Shown here: piece by piece, positions 1 through 5,963 of the stretch
Numbering within the stretch: position 1 is the first letter of the stretch
How the letters are laid out: each line of letters opens with the position of its first letter
Assembly (NCBI GenBank): GCA_016218095.1
Contig: JACREV010000026.1
Coordinates: forward strand, 1-6,612
From: Deltaproteobacteria bacterium
Lineage (GTDB): Bacteria; Desulfobacterota; GWC2-55-46
DNA: 6,612 nucleotides
Direction: 5' to 3'
Notes under the pieces: generated by a model
The model's database searches: none
Seen by the model: only the letters and a program-made list of their open reading frames with translations
What the model was told of the DNA's origin: nothing
Position numbers and translations under genes: made by a program

Positions 1-1094
1 ACGTCTTTTACCTCGAGAACGCCGACTCCACCTCCGTCGCCAAGGTCCTCGAAGGGCTCATAAAACAGCAGACTCCCGCGCAACCCGGAGGGGAGACGAA
101 GATAGCGGTCACGCCCGACAAGGACACGAACGCCCTTATCATAATGGCGACCCCCGAGGACTACCAGAACCTCATCCAGGTCATTAAAAAGCTCGACAGG
201 CGGCCGAAGCAGGTATTCGTCGAGGCGATGATAACCGAGGTCTCGATAAACAAGTCCCTCGAGCTCGGCACCAAGTGGCGGGCCTCCGGCACCTCGGGCG
301 GCAACCCCGTTGTCATTGGCGGCGTCGGCTCAATAGACTCGTCCTCGCTTACTGACATAGTAAGCGGCATGGCCGGGTTCTCGATAGGCGGGGCCGCGAA
401 CTTCCTGAGCGTACCCGTGACGCAGTCCGACGGGACGGTCACGGAGCTTTCCATCCCGGGCTTCGCCGCGCTCTTTTCGCTATCCGACTTCAAGGACGTG
501 ATAGACGTGCTCTCCACCCCGCATATCCTTACGAGCGACAACAAGGAGGCGGAGATAATCGTCGGAGAGAACGTGCCTTTCTTAAGCAAGCTCGAGCGCA
601 GCACCACCACGACGACCGGAGAGCTCCTGCAATCGATAGAGAGAAAAGACATAGGAATAACGCTCCGCATAAAGCCGCAGATAAGCGAAGGCGATTACAT
701 AAGGCTCGACATATACCAGGAGATCTCCGCCCTCTCGTCCACCGCGCAGGAGGCCTCGGATATCATCACCACCAAGCGCTCGGCGAAGACCTCGGTCGTC
801 GTAAAGGACAGGCAGACCGTCGTCATAGGCGGGCTCATACAGGACAGGAAGACGAAGAACGCCTCGAAGATGCCTTTCCTCGGCGACATCCCGGTCATCG
901 GCTGGCTCTTTAAGTCCGATACCTCAGCGAAGGAGAAGATAAACCTCCTCGTCTACATAACACCCCGCATAATAAAGGACCTCGACGACCTCGATTCCGT
1001 CACGAAGACCAAGAGGGACGAGTTCGGCGCCTCCTCGAAGGACCCGGACGAGGAGGAAGACAAGATTGATAAGGAAGAGAAGCCCGGCAACTGA
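1..1094 (+). CDS. gspD: Type II secretion system secretin GspD, C-terminal part (5' end outside window)
   Basis: This is the outer-membrane secretin through which folded T2SS substrates leave the periplasm; the family forms a large multimeric ring. The frame is open from base 3 with no start needed, giving 363 visible residues; full GspD is usually 600-750, so the signal peptide and N0-N2 domains lie upstream. Fragment residues 1-70 look like the last periplasmic N (KH-like) domain, opening VFYLENADS and ending LDRRPKQV. The secretin domain follows from VEAMITEV (73-80). It contains the gate-region VPF (191-193), the KDIGITLRIKP strand (from 215) and the signature GDIPVIGWLF (294-303) followed by LLVYITPRII. 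The last 37 residues are a charged, mostly acidic tail instead of a recognisable pilotin-binding S domain. The first ATG in the window (144) lies inside the N domain and is not the start. gspE follows 20 bp later, so the two are probably co-transcribed. The family call is very secure; GspD rather than another secretin (PilQ, type III) rests on sequence style and on the adjacent gspE and gspF. Confidence 0.95.
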   Translation, partial: VFYLENADSTSVAKVLEGLIKQQTPAQPGGETKIAVTPDKDTNALIIMATPEDYQNLIQVIKKLDRRPKQVFVEAMITEVSINKSLELGTKWRASGTSGGNPVVIGGVGSIDSSSLTDIVSGMAGFSIGGAANFLSVPVTQSDGTVTELSIPGFAALFSLSDFKDVIDVLSTPHILTSDNKEAEIIVGENVPFLSKLERSTTTTTGELLQSIERKDIGITLRIKPQISEGDYIRLDIYQEISALSSTAQEASDIITTKRSAKTSVVVKDRQTVVIGGLIQDRKTKNASKMPFLGDIPVIGWLFKSDTSAKEKINLLVYITPRIIKDLDDLDSVTKTKRDEFGASSKDPDEEEDKIDKEEKPGN

Positions 1095-1114
1095 CCTCCT
1101 TCCGGAAAAGTGCG

Positions 1115-2638
1115 ATGGAACCCCTCGACGGAGTCCCGTTCAAGGAACGGATAGAAGAGAGAGACGTTGACACGGCCTTCATCGGCAGACTCCCGCTCGC
1201 CTTTGTCAAAAGGAACCTCGTCTTCCCCTTGAGGGAATGCGACGGCAGACTCCTCGTCGCCATCACCGGATCAAAGGCATTATACGCGCTCGACGAAGTC
1301 GAGCGCGCCTGCGGACTCCCCATCTCCCCGGTCATCGTCCCGCGAGAGGCGGTCGTAAACGCCATACACAGGTTCTATGAGAGGATTTCGGGTTCCGCCG
1401 AAGAGGTCGTCGCCGGGCTCCAGGAAGAAAGCCTGGAGGCGATAGCGTCCAGGTTCGAGGAGCCCAAAGACCTCCTCGACCTTGCCGACGAGGCCCCTGT
1501 AATAAAGCTCCTTAACTCGCTCCTCTTCCAGGCGGTGAAAGAGCGGGCGAGCGACATACACATAGAGCCGTTCGAGAAGGATGTGGATGTAAGGTTCAGG
1601 AGGGACGGCGTACTCTCCACCGTAATCTCGCCCCCGAAGGTCGTACAGGAGGCGCTCATCTCGCGCGTGAAGATCATGTCCGGCCTCGACATAGCGGAGA
1701 GGAGGCTCCCCCAGGACGGGCGCATAAGGTTGCTCGTCGCAGGGAAGGACATAGACGTCAGGGTCTCGGTCGTCCCGACCTCTTTCGGCGAGCGCGCGGT
1801 CTTGAGGCTCCTCGACAGGAAGACCGGGAGCTTAAGGCTCTCCGACCTGGGCCTCTCCGATAATCAGGTAGCCACGCTTGAGAGGCTCCTTAACAGGAAC
1901 AACGGCATAATACTATCTACCGGCCCTACCGGCTCAGGCAAGACCACCACCTTATACGCCGCGCTCAACAGGATAAACACCGAAGAGCGGAACATCATCA
2001 CCATAGAAGACCCGGTCGAGTACCAGCTCCGGGGCATCGGCCAGATTCAGGTGAATTCGAAGATAGGCCTCACCTTCGCCTCAGGCCTGCGCTCGATCCT
2101 AAGGCAGGACCCTGACATCATCATGGTCGGGGAGATACGCGACCTCGAGACAGCCGAGATGGCGATACAGGCGTCACTCACAGGGCATCTGGTGCTTTCA
2201 ACGCTGCATACCAACAACGCGCCATCAGCGGTCACGAGGCTCGTTGACATGGGGGTCCAGTCGTACCTCCTGTCATCATCCCTTACGGCGGTCATAGCAC
2301 AGAGGCTCATCCGCGTCCTCTGTGAGAAGTGCAAAAAGGAACACGGGATAACCGACAAGGAGGCCGCGCTCTTTAGCGACCCCCCGAAGGCCATCTTCAA
2401 GCCCACGGGGTGCGACGCGTGCCTTAAGACCGGCTACTCGGGACAGACCGGCATATTCGAATTCCTCGACGTTGACAACGACCTCAAGACGCTTATACTC
2501 AAGAGCCCGGACGCGACGACTATCGCCGCCCACGCCGTCTCAAAAGGCATGAAGACCTTGAGAGAGGACGGCCTCCTTAAGGCGGCTTCAGGCATGACAA
2601 GCCTCGAAGAGGTGATACGGGTGACCGAGGAGGATTAG
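1115..2638 (+). CDS. gspE: Type II secretion system ATPase GspE
   Basis: This is the cytoplasmic hexameric ATPase that drives T2SS pseudopilus assembly at the inner-membrane platform. The protein has 507 residues, near the family norm of about 500-560. The N-terminal part (about 1-100) resembles the N1E domain (LPLAFVKRNLVFPL). The catalytic core shows Walker A GPTGSGKTT (270-278, Lys276), the Asp box IITIEDPVEY (294-303), Walker B IIMVGEIRD (335-343, Glu340) and the His box TGHLVLSTLHTN (356-367). A tetracysteine zinc module follows: C403-x2-C406-x26-C433-x2-C436. This CxxC pair is typical of GspE/PilB and absent from PilT-type retraction ATPases. The ATG at 1115 is chosen because it gives a normal family N-terminus and lies 20 bp after gspD; a weak GGAAAAG precedes it. 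All key catalytic residues are present. PilB is the main alternative, but the gspD and gspF neighbours favour GspE. The gene ends with TAG, in the same reading frame as gspF downstream. Confidence 0.96.
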   Translation: MEPLDGVPFKERIEERDVDTAFIGRLPLAFVKRNLVFPLRECDGRLLVAITGSKALYALDEVERACGLPISPVIVPREAVVNAIHRFYERISGSAEEVVAGLQEESLEAIASRFEEPKDLLDLADEAPVIKLLNSLLFQAVKERASDIHIEPFEKDVDVRFRRDGVLSTVISPPKVVQEALISRVKIMSGLDIAERRLPQDGRIRLLVAGKDIDVRVSVVPTSFGERAVLRLLDRKTGSLRLSDLGLSDNQVATLERLLNRNNGIILSTGPTGSGKTTTLYAALNRINTEERNIITIEDPVEYQLRGIGQIQVNSKIGLTFASGLRSILRQDPDIIMVGEIRDLETAEMAIQASLTGHLVLSTLHTNNAPSAVTRLVDMGVQSYLLSSSLTAVIAQRLIRVLCEKCKKEHGITDKEAALFSDPPKAIFKPTGCDACLKTGYSGQTGIFEFLDVDNDLKTLILKSPDATTIAAHAVSKGMKTLREDGLLKAASGMTSLEEVIRVTEED

Positions 2639-2714
2639 AGAGGAACAGGTTCTGAAAAACCCGGAGTTTGTCCAGGCTGCTCAAAAAGCTCCAGATGCGA
2701 GGCGTCGAGGAGCG

Positions 2715-2728
2715 AGGAGGGAGGCGTG
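2715..2728 (+). promoter_or_regulatory. Shine-Dalgarno-like AGGAGG plus in-frame GTG inside the repeat (alternative gspF start)
   Basis: AGGAGG at 2715-2720 is followed after 5 nt by GTG at 2726-2728, which is in frame with gspF and open throughout. It is the best ribosome-binding-site match near gspF; the family-typical ATG at 2804 has no purine-rich site before it (the preceding bases are CTGCAAAACACC). Using the GTG would add 26 residues to GspF, encoded by repeat DNA. The GTG also lies within the 2722-2743 hairpin, which could hide it in RNA. Whether ribosomes use it is unknown. Confidence 0.4.
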
Positions 2729-2743
2729 CTCTTTTGTACGCCT
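2722..2743 (+). other. Internal hairpin of the repeat element
   Basis: AGGCGTGC (2722-2729) pairs with GTACGCCT (2736-2743): eight base pairs including one G-T, closing a six-base TCTTTT loop. No run of T follows the stem, so it is not a standard intrinsic terminator. It sits near the centre of the larger palindrome and overlaps the alternative GTG start of gspF. Confidence 0.6.
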
Positions 2744-2752
2744 GAGTCCCGA

Positions 2753-2771
2753 GCTTTGATGCCAACAAAGC
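2753..2771 (+). other. Second internal hairpin of the repeat element
   Basis: GCTTTG (2753-2758) pairs perfectly with CAAAGC (2766-2771) across a seven-base loop. It abuts the inner end of the right arm of the palindrome, overlapping it by two bases. The loop contains an in-frame ATG (2759) that could serve as another upstream start for gspF, but no Shine-Dalgarno site is visible before it. Confidence 0.45.
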
Positions 2772-2803
2772 AGATGGACTTTTTCAGCAGCCTGCAAAAC
2801 ACC

Positions 2804-4000
2804 ATGCCTATCTTCCAATATATAGCTTACACCGCCTCCGAAAAAGAGGTCCGCGGGTCGATCGAGGCGGATAACGAAACTGAGGCCGCCGGAGCGCTCA
2901 AGCGCGACGGGCTCTTCCCGAGGGAAATAACGCTCCCGTCGACGCGGAAGGGGCTTCGGAGGAAACGCGTCTCCGCGAACGAGCTCGCCTCTCTGACAAG
3001 GAGGCTCGCCACCCTCGTCGGGGCCGGTTGCGCGCTATTCGAAGCGCTCCGTCTCTTATCCGATGAAGAGGAGAACGCGGAACTCAAAGCCGCGCTCATC
3101 CGTATTCGGGAGGAGATCTCCGGCGGCTCGACACTCTCAAGGGCGCTTGAAGGACATAGAAACATCTTCCCCGAACTCTTTATCAGGACAGTAGAAGCCG
3201 GTGAGCACGGGGGCACGCTCGATAAGGTCCTCTTAAGGCTCGCGGACTTTCTCGAAGCAAGGGGCAGGATAGCGGACAGGGTCAAGGCCGCGCTATTATA
3301 TCCGGCGCTCATGGCGGTAGTAGGCGCGCTCGTCCTCGCCTTCCTCTTCGTATTCGTGATACCGAGGATAACGGCGATCTTCGAGGACTCCGGGCAGTCG
3401 CTCCCGCTTATTACAAAGCTCCTCCTCTTCATGGTAGGGATACTAACGGGCTGGTGGCACGCGCTCATTATAATAACCGTGCTCTCGTTTGTATTCGCCA
3501 GGAAGTACCTGAAGACCCCGAAGGGCAAAACGGCGCGGGACTCGTTCCTTCTCGGCGCCCCTGTCATAGGCAGGCTCTACTTCAAGTTCCAGATGGCTTC
3601 GTTCGCGCGCACGCTCGGAAGCCTCCTTTCAAGCGGAGTCCCGATAATAGGCGCCCTCAACATGACGTCCAAGGTGCTCGGCAATAACGTCCTTGAGGCC
3701 GCGCTTTCGAATGCAGTCAGGGACCTGACGGAGGGCGGCGCGCTCTCGGGAAGCCTCAAGGCCTCGTCCGTCTTCCCTCCCACCCTCGTCCACATGGTCT
3801 CTACCGGAGAGAGGAGCGGCGAGCTCTCGTCTTTACTCCTCAAGGCCGCCGACGCCTATGAAAAGGAGTTCGAATCAGGTGTCGCCAGGGCCCTCACCCT
3901 CATCGAGCCGATGATGGTCCTCGTCATGGGGGTCGTAGTCGGCTTCATCGTGCTCGCGATACTCCTCCCCATATTCGAGCTCAACCAGGTCATCAGATAA
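2804..4000 (+). CDS. gspF: Type II secretion system inner-membrane platform protein GspF
   Basis: This is the polytopic inner-membrane protein of the T2SS assembly platform, which contacts the GspE ATPase. From ATG 2804 it has 398 residues, the usual length, and begins MPIFQYIAY, matching the typical MPxFxY opening of the family. It has the two tandem T2SSF domains. The first starts near LTRRLATLVGAG (from 64) and the second near FARTLGSLLSSG (from 267), each followed by a helical bundle. Hydrophobic segments are at about 168-191, 206-231 and 371-391, giving the family's three membrane spans. The protein ends ELNQVIR. In-frame upstream starts at 2726 (GTG), 2759 and 2774 lie inside the repeat element; the residues they would add (beginning LFCTPESRA) resemble nothing in GspF, so I chose 2804. 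However, only the GTG has a good ribosome-binding site, so the real start may be upstream. PilC is the closest alternative family; the gspDE context argues for GspF. Confidence 0.94.
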   Translation: MPIFQYIAYTASEKEVRGSIEADNETEAAGALKRDGLFPREITLPSTRKGLRRKRVSANELASLTRRLATLVGAGCALFEALRLLSDEEENAELKAALIRIREEISGGSTLSRALEGHRNIFPELFIRTVEAGEHGGTLDKVLLRLADFLEARGRIADRVKAALLYPALMAVVGALVLAFLFVFVIPRITAIFEDSGQSLPLITKLLLFMVGILTGWWHALIIITVLSFVFARKYLKTPKGKTARDSFLLGAPVIGRLYFKFQMASFARTLGSLLSSGVPIIGALNMTSKVLGNNVLEAALSNAVRDLTEGGALSGSLKASSVFPPTLVHMVSTGERSGELSSLLLKAADAYEKEFESGVARALTLIEPMMVLVMGVVVGFIVLAILLPIFELNQVIR

Positions 4001-4029
4001 ACCGTGCGCAGTCCCGCATAAAAATCGCC

Positions 4030-4040
4030 TATAATATAAT
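4030..4040 (+). promoter_or_regulatory. Candidate sigma-70 promoter -10 region (overlapping TATAAT x2) before the exporter genes
   Basis: The bases 4030-4040 contain two overlapping perfect TATAAT hexamers (4030-4035 and 4035-4040), which stand out in otherwise GC-rich DNA between gspF and the adaptor gene. No convincing TTGACA-like -35 box is found 16-18 bases upstream, where the sequence is roughly CGCAGT, so this is only a candidate. If used, transcription would begin near 4042. That would exclude the ATG at 4039 as a translation start and favour 4054. It would allow the exporter genes to be transcribed independently of the gsp genes. Confidence 0.38.
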
Positions 4041-4053
4041 GCAGGGGATGGAG

Positions 4054-5271
4054 ATGGAAGGCCAGGACCTCTCAAAACTCAAGATAGCAAAACCCGTCGG
4101 AAGGGCGGGGCTGAAGAGACGGCGGAAGGGCGTCTGGGCGGCGATAATAATCGCTGTAGCGGTCATAGCCGCGCTCGCCTTGAGCGGGGTATTGAGCCCC
4201 TCCGTAGAGGTCAGGGCCTCTATCGTCTCGCTCGCCTACCCGTCTGAGGAGTTAACGCTCCTCAACGCGTCCGGCTACGTCGTCGCCCAGAGAAAGGCCG
4301 CTGTCGCCTCGAAGACTACCGGCAGGCTCGTCTGGATAGGCGTAGAGGAAGGGAGCAAGGTAGCAAAAGGCGAGGTCATCGCCAGACTCGAGAACGAGGA
4401 CGTCGAGGCGGCAAAGTCAGAGGCCGCCGCCAACCTCGGGGTCGCCGAAAGGGGCCTCGACCAGGCAAAGGCCGAGCTCAAGGACGCCTCCCTCAACTTC
4501 GAGAGGAACAAGACGCTCCTTGCCGAAGGCATAGTATCGAAGAGCGAGTACGACGCCTCTGAAGCGAGGTTCAGGAAGGCGCAGGCCGCGGTCGAGTCCG
4601 CGAAGGCGTCTATCAAGGCCGCATCCGCGGGCTTGAGGGCCGCGGACGTCTCGGTAGAATACACGCTCATACGCGCGCCGTTCGACGCCGTGGTGCTCAC
4701 CAAAAACGCGGACATCGGCGACATCATAACGCCTTTGGGCGCCGCGGCAAACGCAAAGGCCGCGGTCGTCACCATCGCGGACATGGGTTCGTTACAGGTC
4801 GAGGCCGACGTGTCGGAGTCGAACATCGGGAAGGTCAGTTTAAGGCAACCCTGCGAGATAGAGCTCGATGCGCTCCCTGAGGTGCGCTTCAAGGGAGAGG
4901 TCCATATGATAGTCCCCACAGCCGACAGGGCCAAGGCCTCTGTCCTCGTAAAGGTCGCCTTCATGGAGAAAGACCCGAGGATACTCCCGGAGATGAGCGC
5001 GAAGGTAGCTTTCCTTTCAAGGGAATTAAAAGATGACGAGCGCGCGCCTCGCCTCGTCGTCGACCCGTCGGCCATAGCCGCCGTGGAAGGCAGGAACAAT
5101 GTCTTTGTCATAAGGGACGACGGGACGGTTGCCGAGACCGAGGTCTCTTTAGGCGAGAAGATGGGCGCGACGGTCGAGGTAAAGGGAGGCCTTAAGGCCG
5201 GGGAAAAGGTCGTGCTCGCCCCGTCCAGGAGGCTTAAGGACGGGACAAAGGTAAAGGTGCTCGAAAAGTAA
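4054..5271 (+). CDS. Membrane-anchored periplasmic adaptor (MacA/HlyD/RND-MFP family) of an ABC exporter
   Basis: This is a membrane-fusion (adaptor) protein that would link an inner-membrane ABC transporter to an outer-membrane channel. From ATG 4054 it has 405 residues. AGGGG at 4043-4047 lies 6 nt before that ATG, whereas the in-frame ATGs at 4039 and 4048 lack a suitable site. A short cytoplasmic N-terminus with KRRRK (21-25) precedes one membrane span (about 27-47). This positive-inside pattern puts the rest in the periplasm. A lipoyl-like half begins at SGYVVAQRKAAV (73-84). An alanine-rich coiled-coil hairpin spans about 117-200, then the second lipoyl half (TLIRAPFDAVV), a beta-barrel region (TIADMGSLQVEADVSE) and a C-terminal membrane-proximal domain. 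The hairpin tip carries R151-x3-L155-x6-S162, the pattern adaptors use to dock TolC. The stop overlaps the ATPase start (TAATG). MacA is the best-known relative, but the substrate is unknown, so no gene symbol is given. Confidence 0.9.
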   Translation: MEGQDLSKLKIAKPVGRAGLKRRRKGVWAAIIIAVAVIAALALSGVLSPSVEVRASIVSLAYPSEELTLLNASGYVVAQRKAAVASKTTGRLVWIGVEEGSKVAKGEVIARLENEDVEAAKSEAAANLGVAERGLDQAKAELKDASLNFERNKTLLAEGIVSKSEYDASEARFRKAQAAVESAKASIKAASAGLRAADVSVEYTLIRAPFDAVVLTKNADIGDIITPLGAAANAKAAVVTIADMGSLQVEADVSESNIGKVSLRQPCEIELDALPEVRFKGEVHMIVPTADRAKASVLVKVAFMEKDPRILPEMSAKVAFLSRELKDDERAPRLVVDPSAIAAVEGRNNVFVIRDDGTVAETEVSLGEKMGATVEVKGGLKAGEKVVLAPSRRLKDGTKVKVLEK

Positions 5272-5963
5272 TGGGACCGGAGGGAAACCCGATAGTCAGG
5301 GTAAGGAACCTCTCCAAATCGTACAGGAGGGGCGAGCAGGTCATCCCGGTCCTGAGCGACATAGACCTCGACATAAACGAGGGCGAGTTCATCGCGCTCA
5401 TGGGCCCCTCGGGCTCAGGGAAATCGACGCTCCTGAACCTCCTTGCCGGCATAGACAAGGCCGACGGCGGCTCGATCGAGATAGGCGGGGTCGACATCAC
5501 GAATCTCACCGAGACCGAGCTCGCCCTCTGGAGGGCCGCGCACGTCGGCTTCATCTTCCAGTTCTATAACCTCATACCCGTGCTCACGGCCTTCGAGAAC
5601 GTCGAGCTCCCGTTGCTCTTGAAAGACCTCTCTAAAAAAGAAAGGCGGGTCCATGTGGAGCTCGTCATGGACCTCGTCGGGCTCTCGGACCGCCTCGACC
5701 ACTACCCGGGGCAACTCTCAGGCGGCCAACAGCAGAGGGTCGCTATCGCGCGCGCCCTCGTCACCGACCCGACGATACTCGTGGCGGATGAGCCTACCGG
5801 AGACCTCGACAAGGTCTCGGCGGAGGAGGTCTTAGGCCTCATGGCGCGTCTGAACGAGGAGTTCAAGAAGGTCATCATCATGGTCACACACGACCCCAGG
5901 GCCGCGGAAAAGGCCCACGTCATAAGGCACCTTGAAAAGGGTTACCTTAATGATCGCGCTTAA
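5271..5963 (+). CDS. ABC transporter ATP-binding protein (MacB/LolD-type)
   Basis: This is the cytoplasmic ATPase subunit of the exporter, predicted to energise the FtsX-type permease encoded next. At 230 residues it is a stand-alone nucleotide-binding domain of LolD/FtsE size; it is not fused to a permease as in classical MacB. All motifs are intact: Walker A GPSGSGKST (45-53), Q-loop Gln97 in GFIFQFYNLIP, signature LSGGQQQR (149-156), Walker B ILVADEP with Asp173 and Glu174, D-loop GDLD (177-180) and switch His207 in VTHDP. The stretch FQFYNLIPVLTAFENVELPL is characteristic of the MacB/LolD/YbbA group. The ATG shares its A with the adaptor's TAA stop (TAATG) and no strong ribosome-binding site is seen, suggesting translational coupling. 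The 3' end overlaps the permease gene by 14 nt. The family is certain; the substrate is not determinable from this sequence. Confidence 0.95.
   Translation: MGPEGNPIVRVRNLSKSYRRGEQVIPVLSDIDLDINEGEFIALMGPSGSGKSTLLNLLAGIDKADGGSIEIGGVDITNLTETELALWRAAHVGFIFQFYNLIPVLTAFENVELPLLLKDLSKKERRVHVELVMDLVGLSDRLDHYPGQLSGGQQQRVAIARALVTDPTILVADEPTGDLDKVSAEEVLGLMARLNEEFKKVIIMVTHDPRAAEKAHVIRHLEKGYLNDRA

Larger units (their letters stand above)
2666..2800. repeat. Palindromic repeat-like element (MITE/REP-like) between gspE and gspF
   Basis: The left arm (2673-2698) and the right arm (2770-2794) are inverted copies. Read toward the centre, both begin CAGGCTGCT, then one mismatch, AAAAAG, then TCCA and TGC. 22 of 25 positions pair, with one bulged C on the left. 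The similarity continues weakly outward: GTTTG at 2666-2670 against the complement of CAAAAC at 2795-2800. Two smaller hairpins sit inside, at 2722-2743 and 2753-2771. No transposase is encoded and the element is too short for one. This architecture fits a non-autonomous inverted-repeat element or a REP-type extragenic palindrome. From memory, short repeats ending in CTTTTTCAGCAGCCTG occur in several deltaproteobacterial genomes, but copy number in this genome cannot be seen from one window. In RNA the arms could form a long hairpin between the two secretion genes and modulate downstream expression. The inverted structure is certain; the mobile nature is inference. Confidence 0.72.

Noticed and set aside
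144..146. ATG at 144 as the start of the secretin gene
   Set aside because: The frame is open to the left edge, and the upstream residues (VFYLENADS and onward) match a secretin N domain. This Met is internal to a truncated gene.
161..670. Minus-strand open frame (169 codons) opposite gspD
   Set aside because: It is fully contained opposite the secretin gene, has biased composition and shows no domain; it is a by-product of codon bias.
2722..2743. Hairpin as a rho-independent terminator after gspE
   Set aside because: The T-rich bases are in the loop and no T-run follows the stem. The right arm's TTTTT (2780-2784) lies well beyond this hairpin and upstream of an operon partner.
2666..2800. 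CRISPR repeat or insertion sequence
   Set aside because: Only one copy with inverted arms is present, there are no spacers or direct repeat units, and it is far too short to encode a transposase.
2827..3567. Long open frame (246 codons) on the minus strand opposite gspF
   Set aside because: It lies entirely opposite a well-supported gene. Its translation is low-complexity Ser/Ala/Arg-rich with no recognisable domain, which is expected because sense codons TTA, CTA and TCA are scarce in this GC-rich DNA.
4039..4053. Adaptor start at ATG 4039 or ATG 4048
   Set aside because: ATG 4039 overlaps the TATAAT motif and has no ribosome-binding site. For ATG 4048 the GGGG directly abuts the start. 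ATG 4054 has AGGGG at 6-nt spacing. The difference is at most five residues, so this is a preference and not proof.
4275..5111. Long open frame (278 codons) on the minus strand opposite the adaptor gene
   Set aside because: It is a shadow of the alanine-rich coiled-coil gene. The product is Ser/Ala-rich with no motifs, and no start signal or promoter context favours it.
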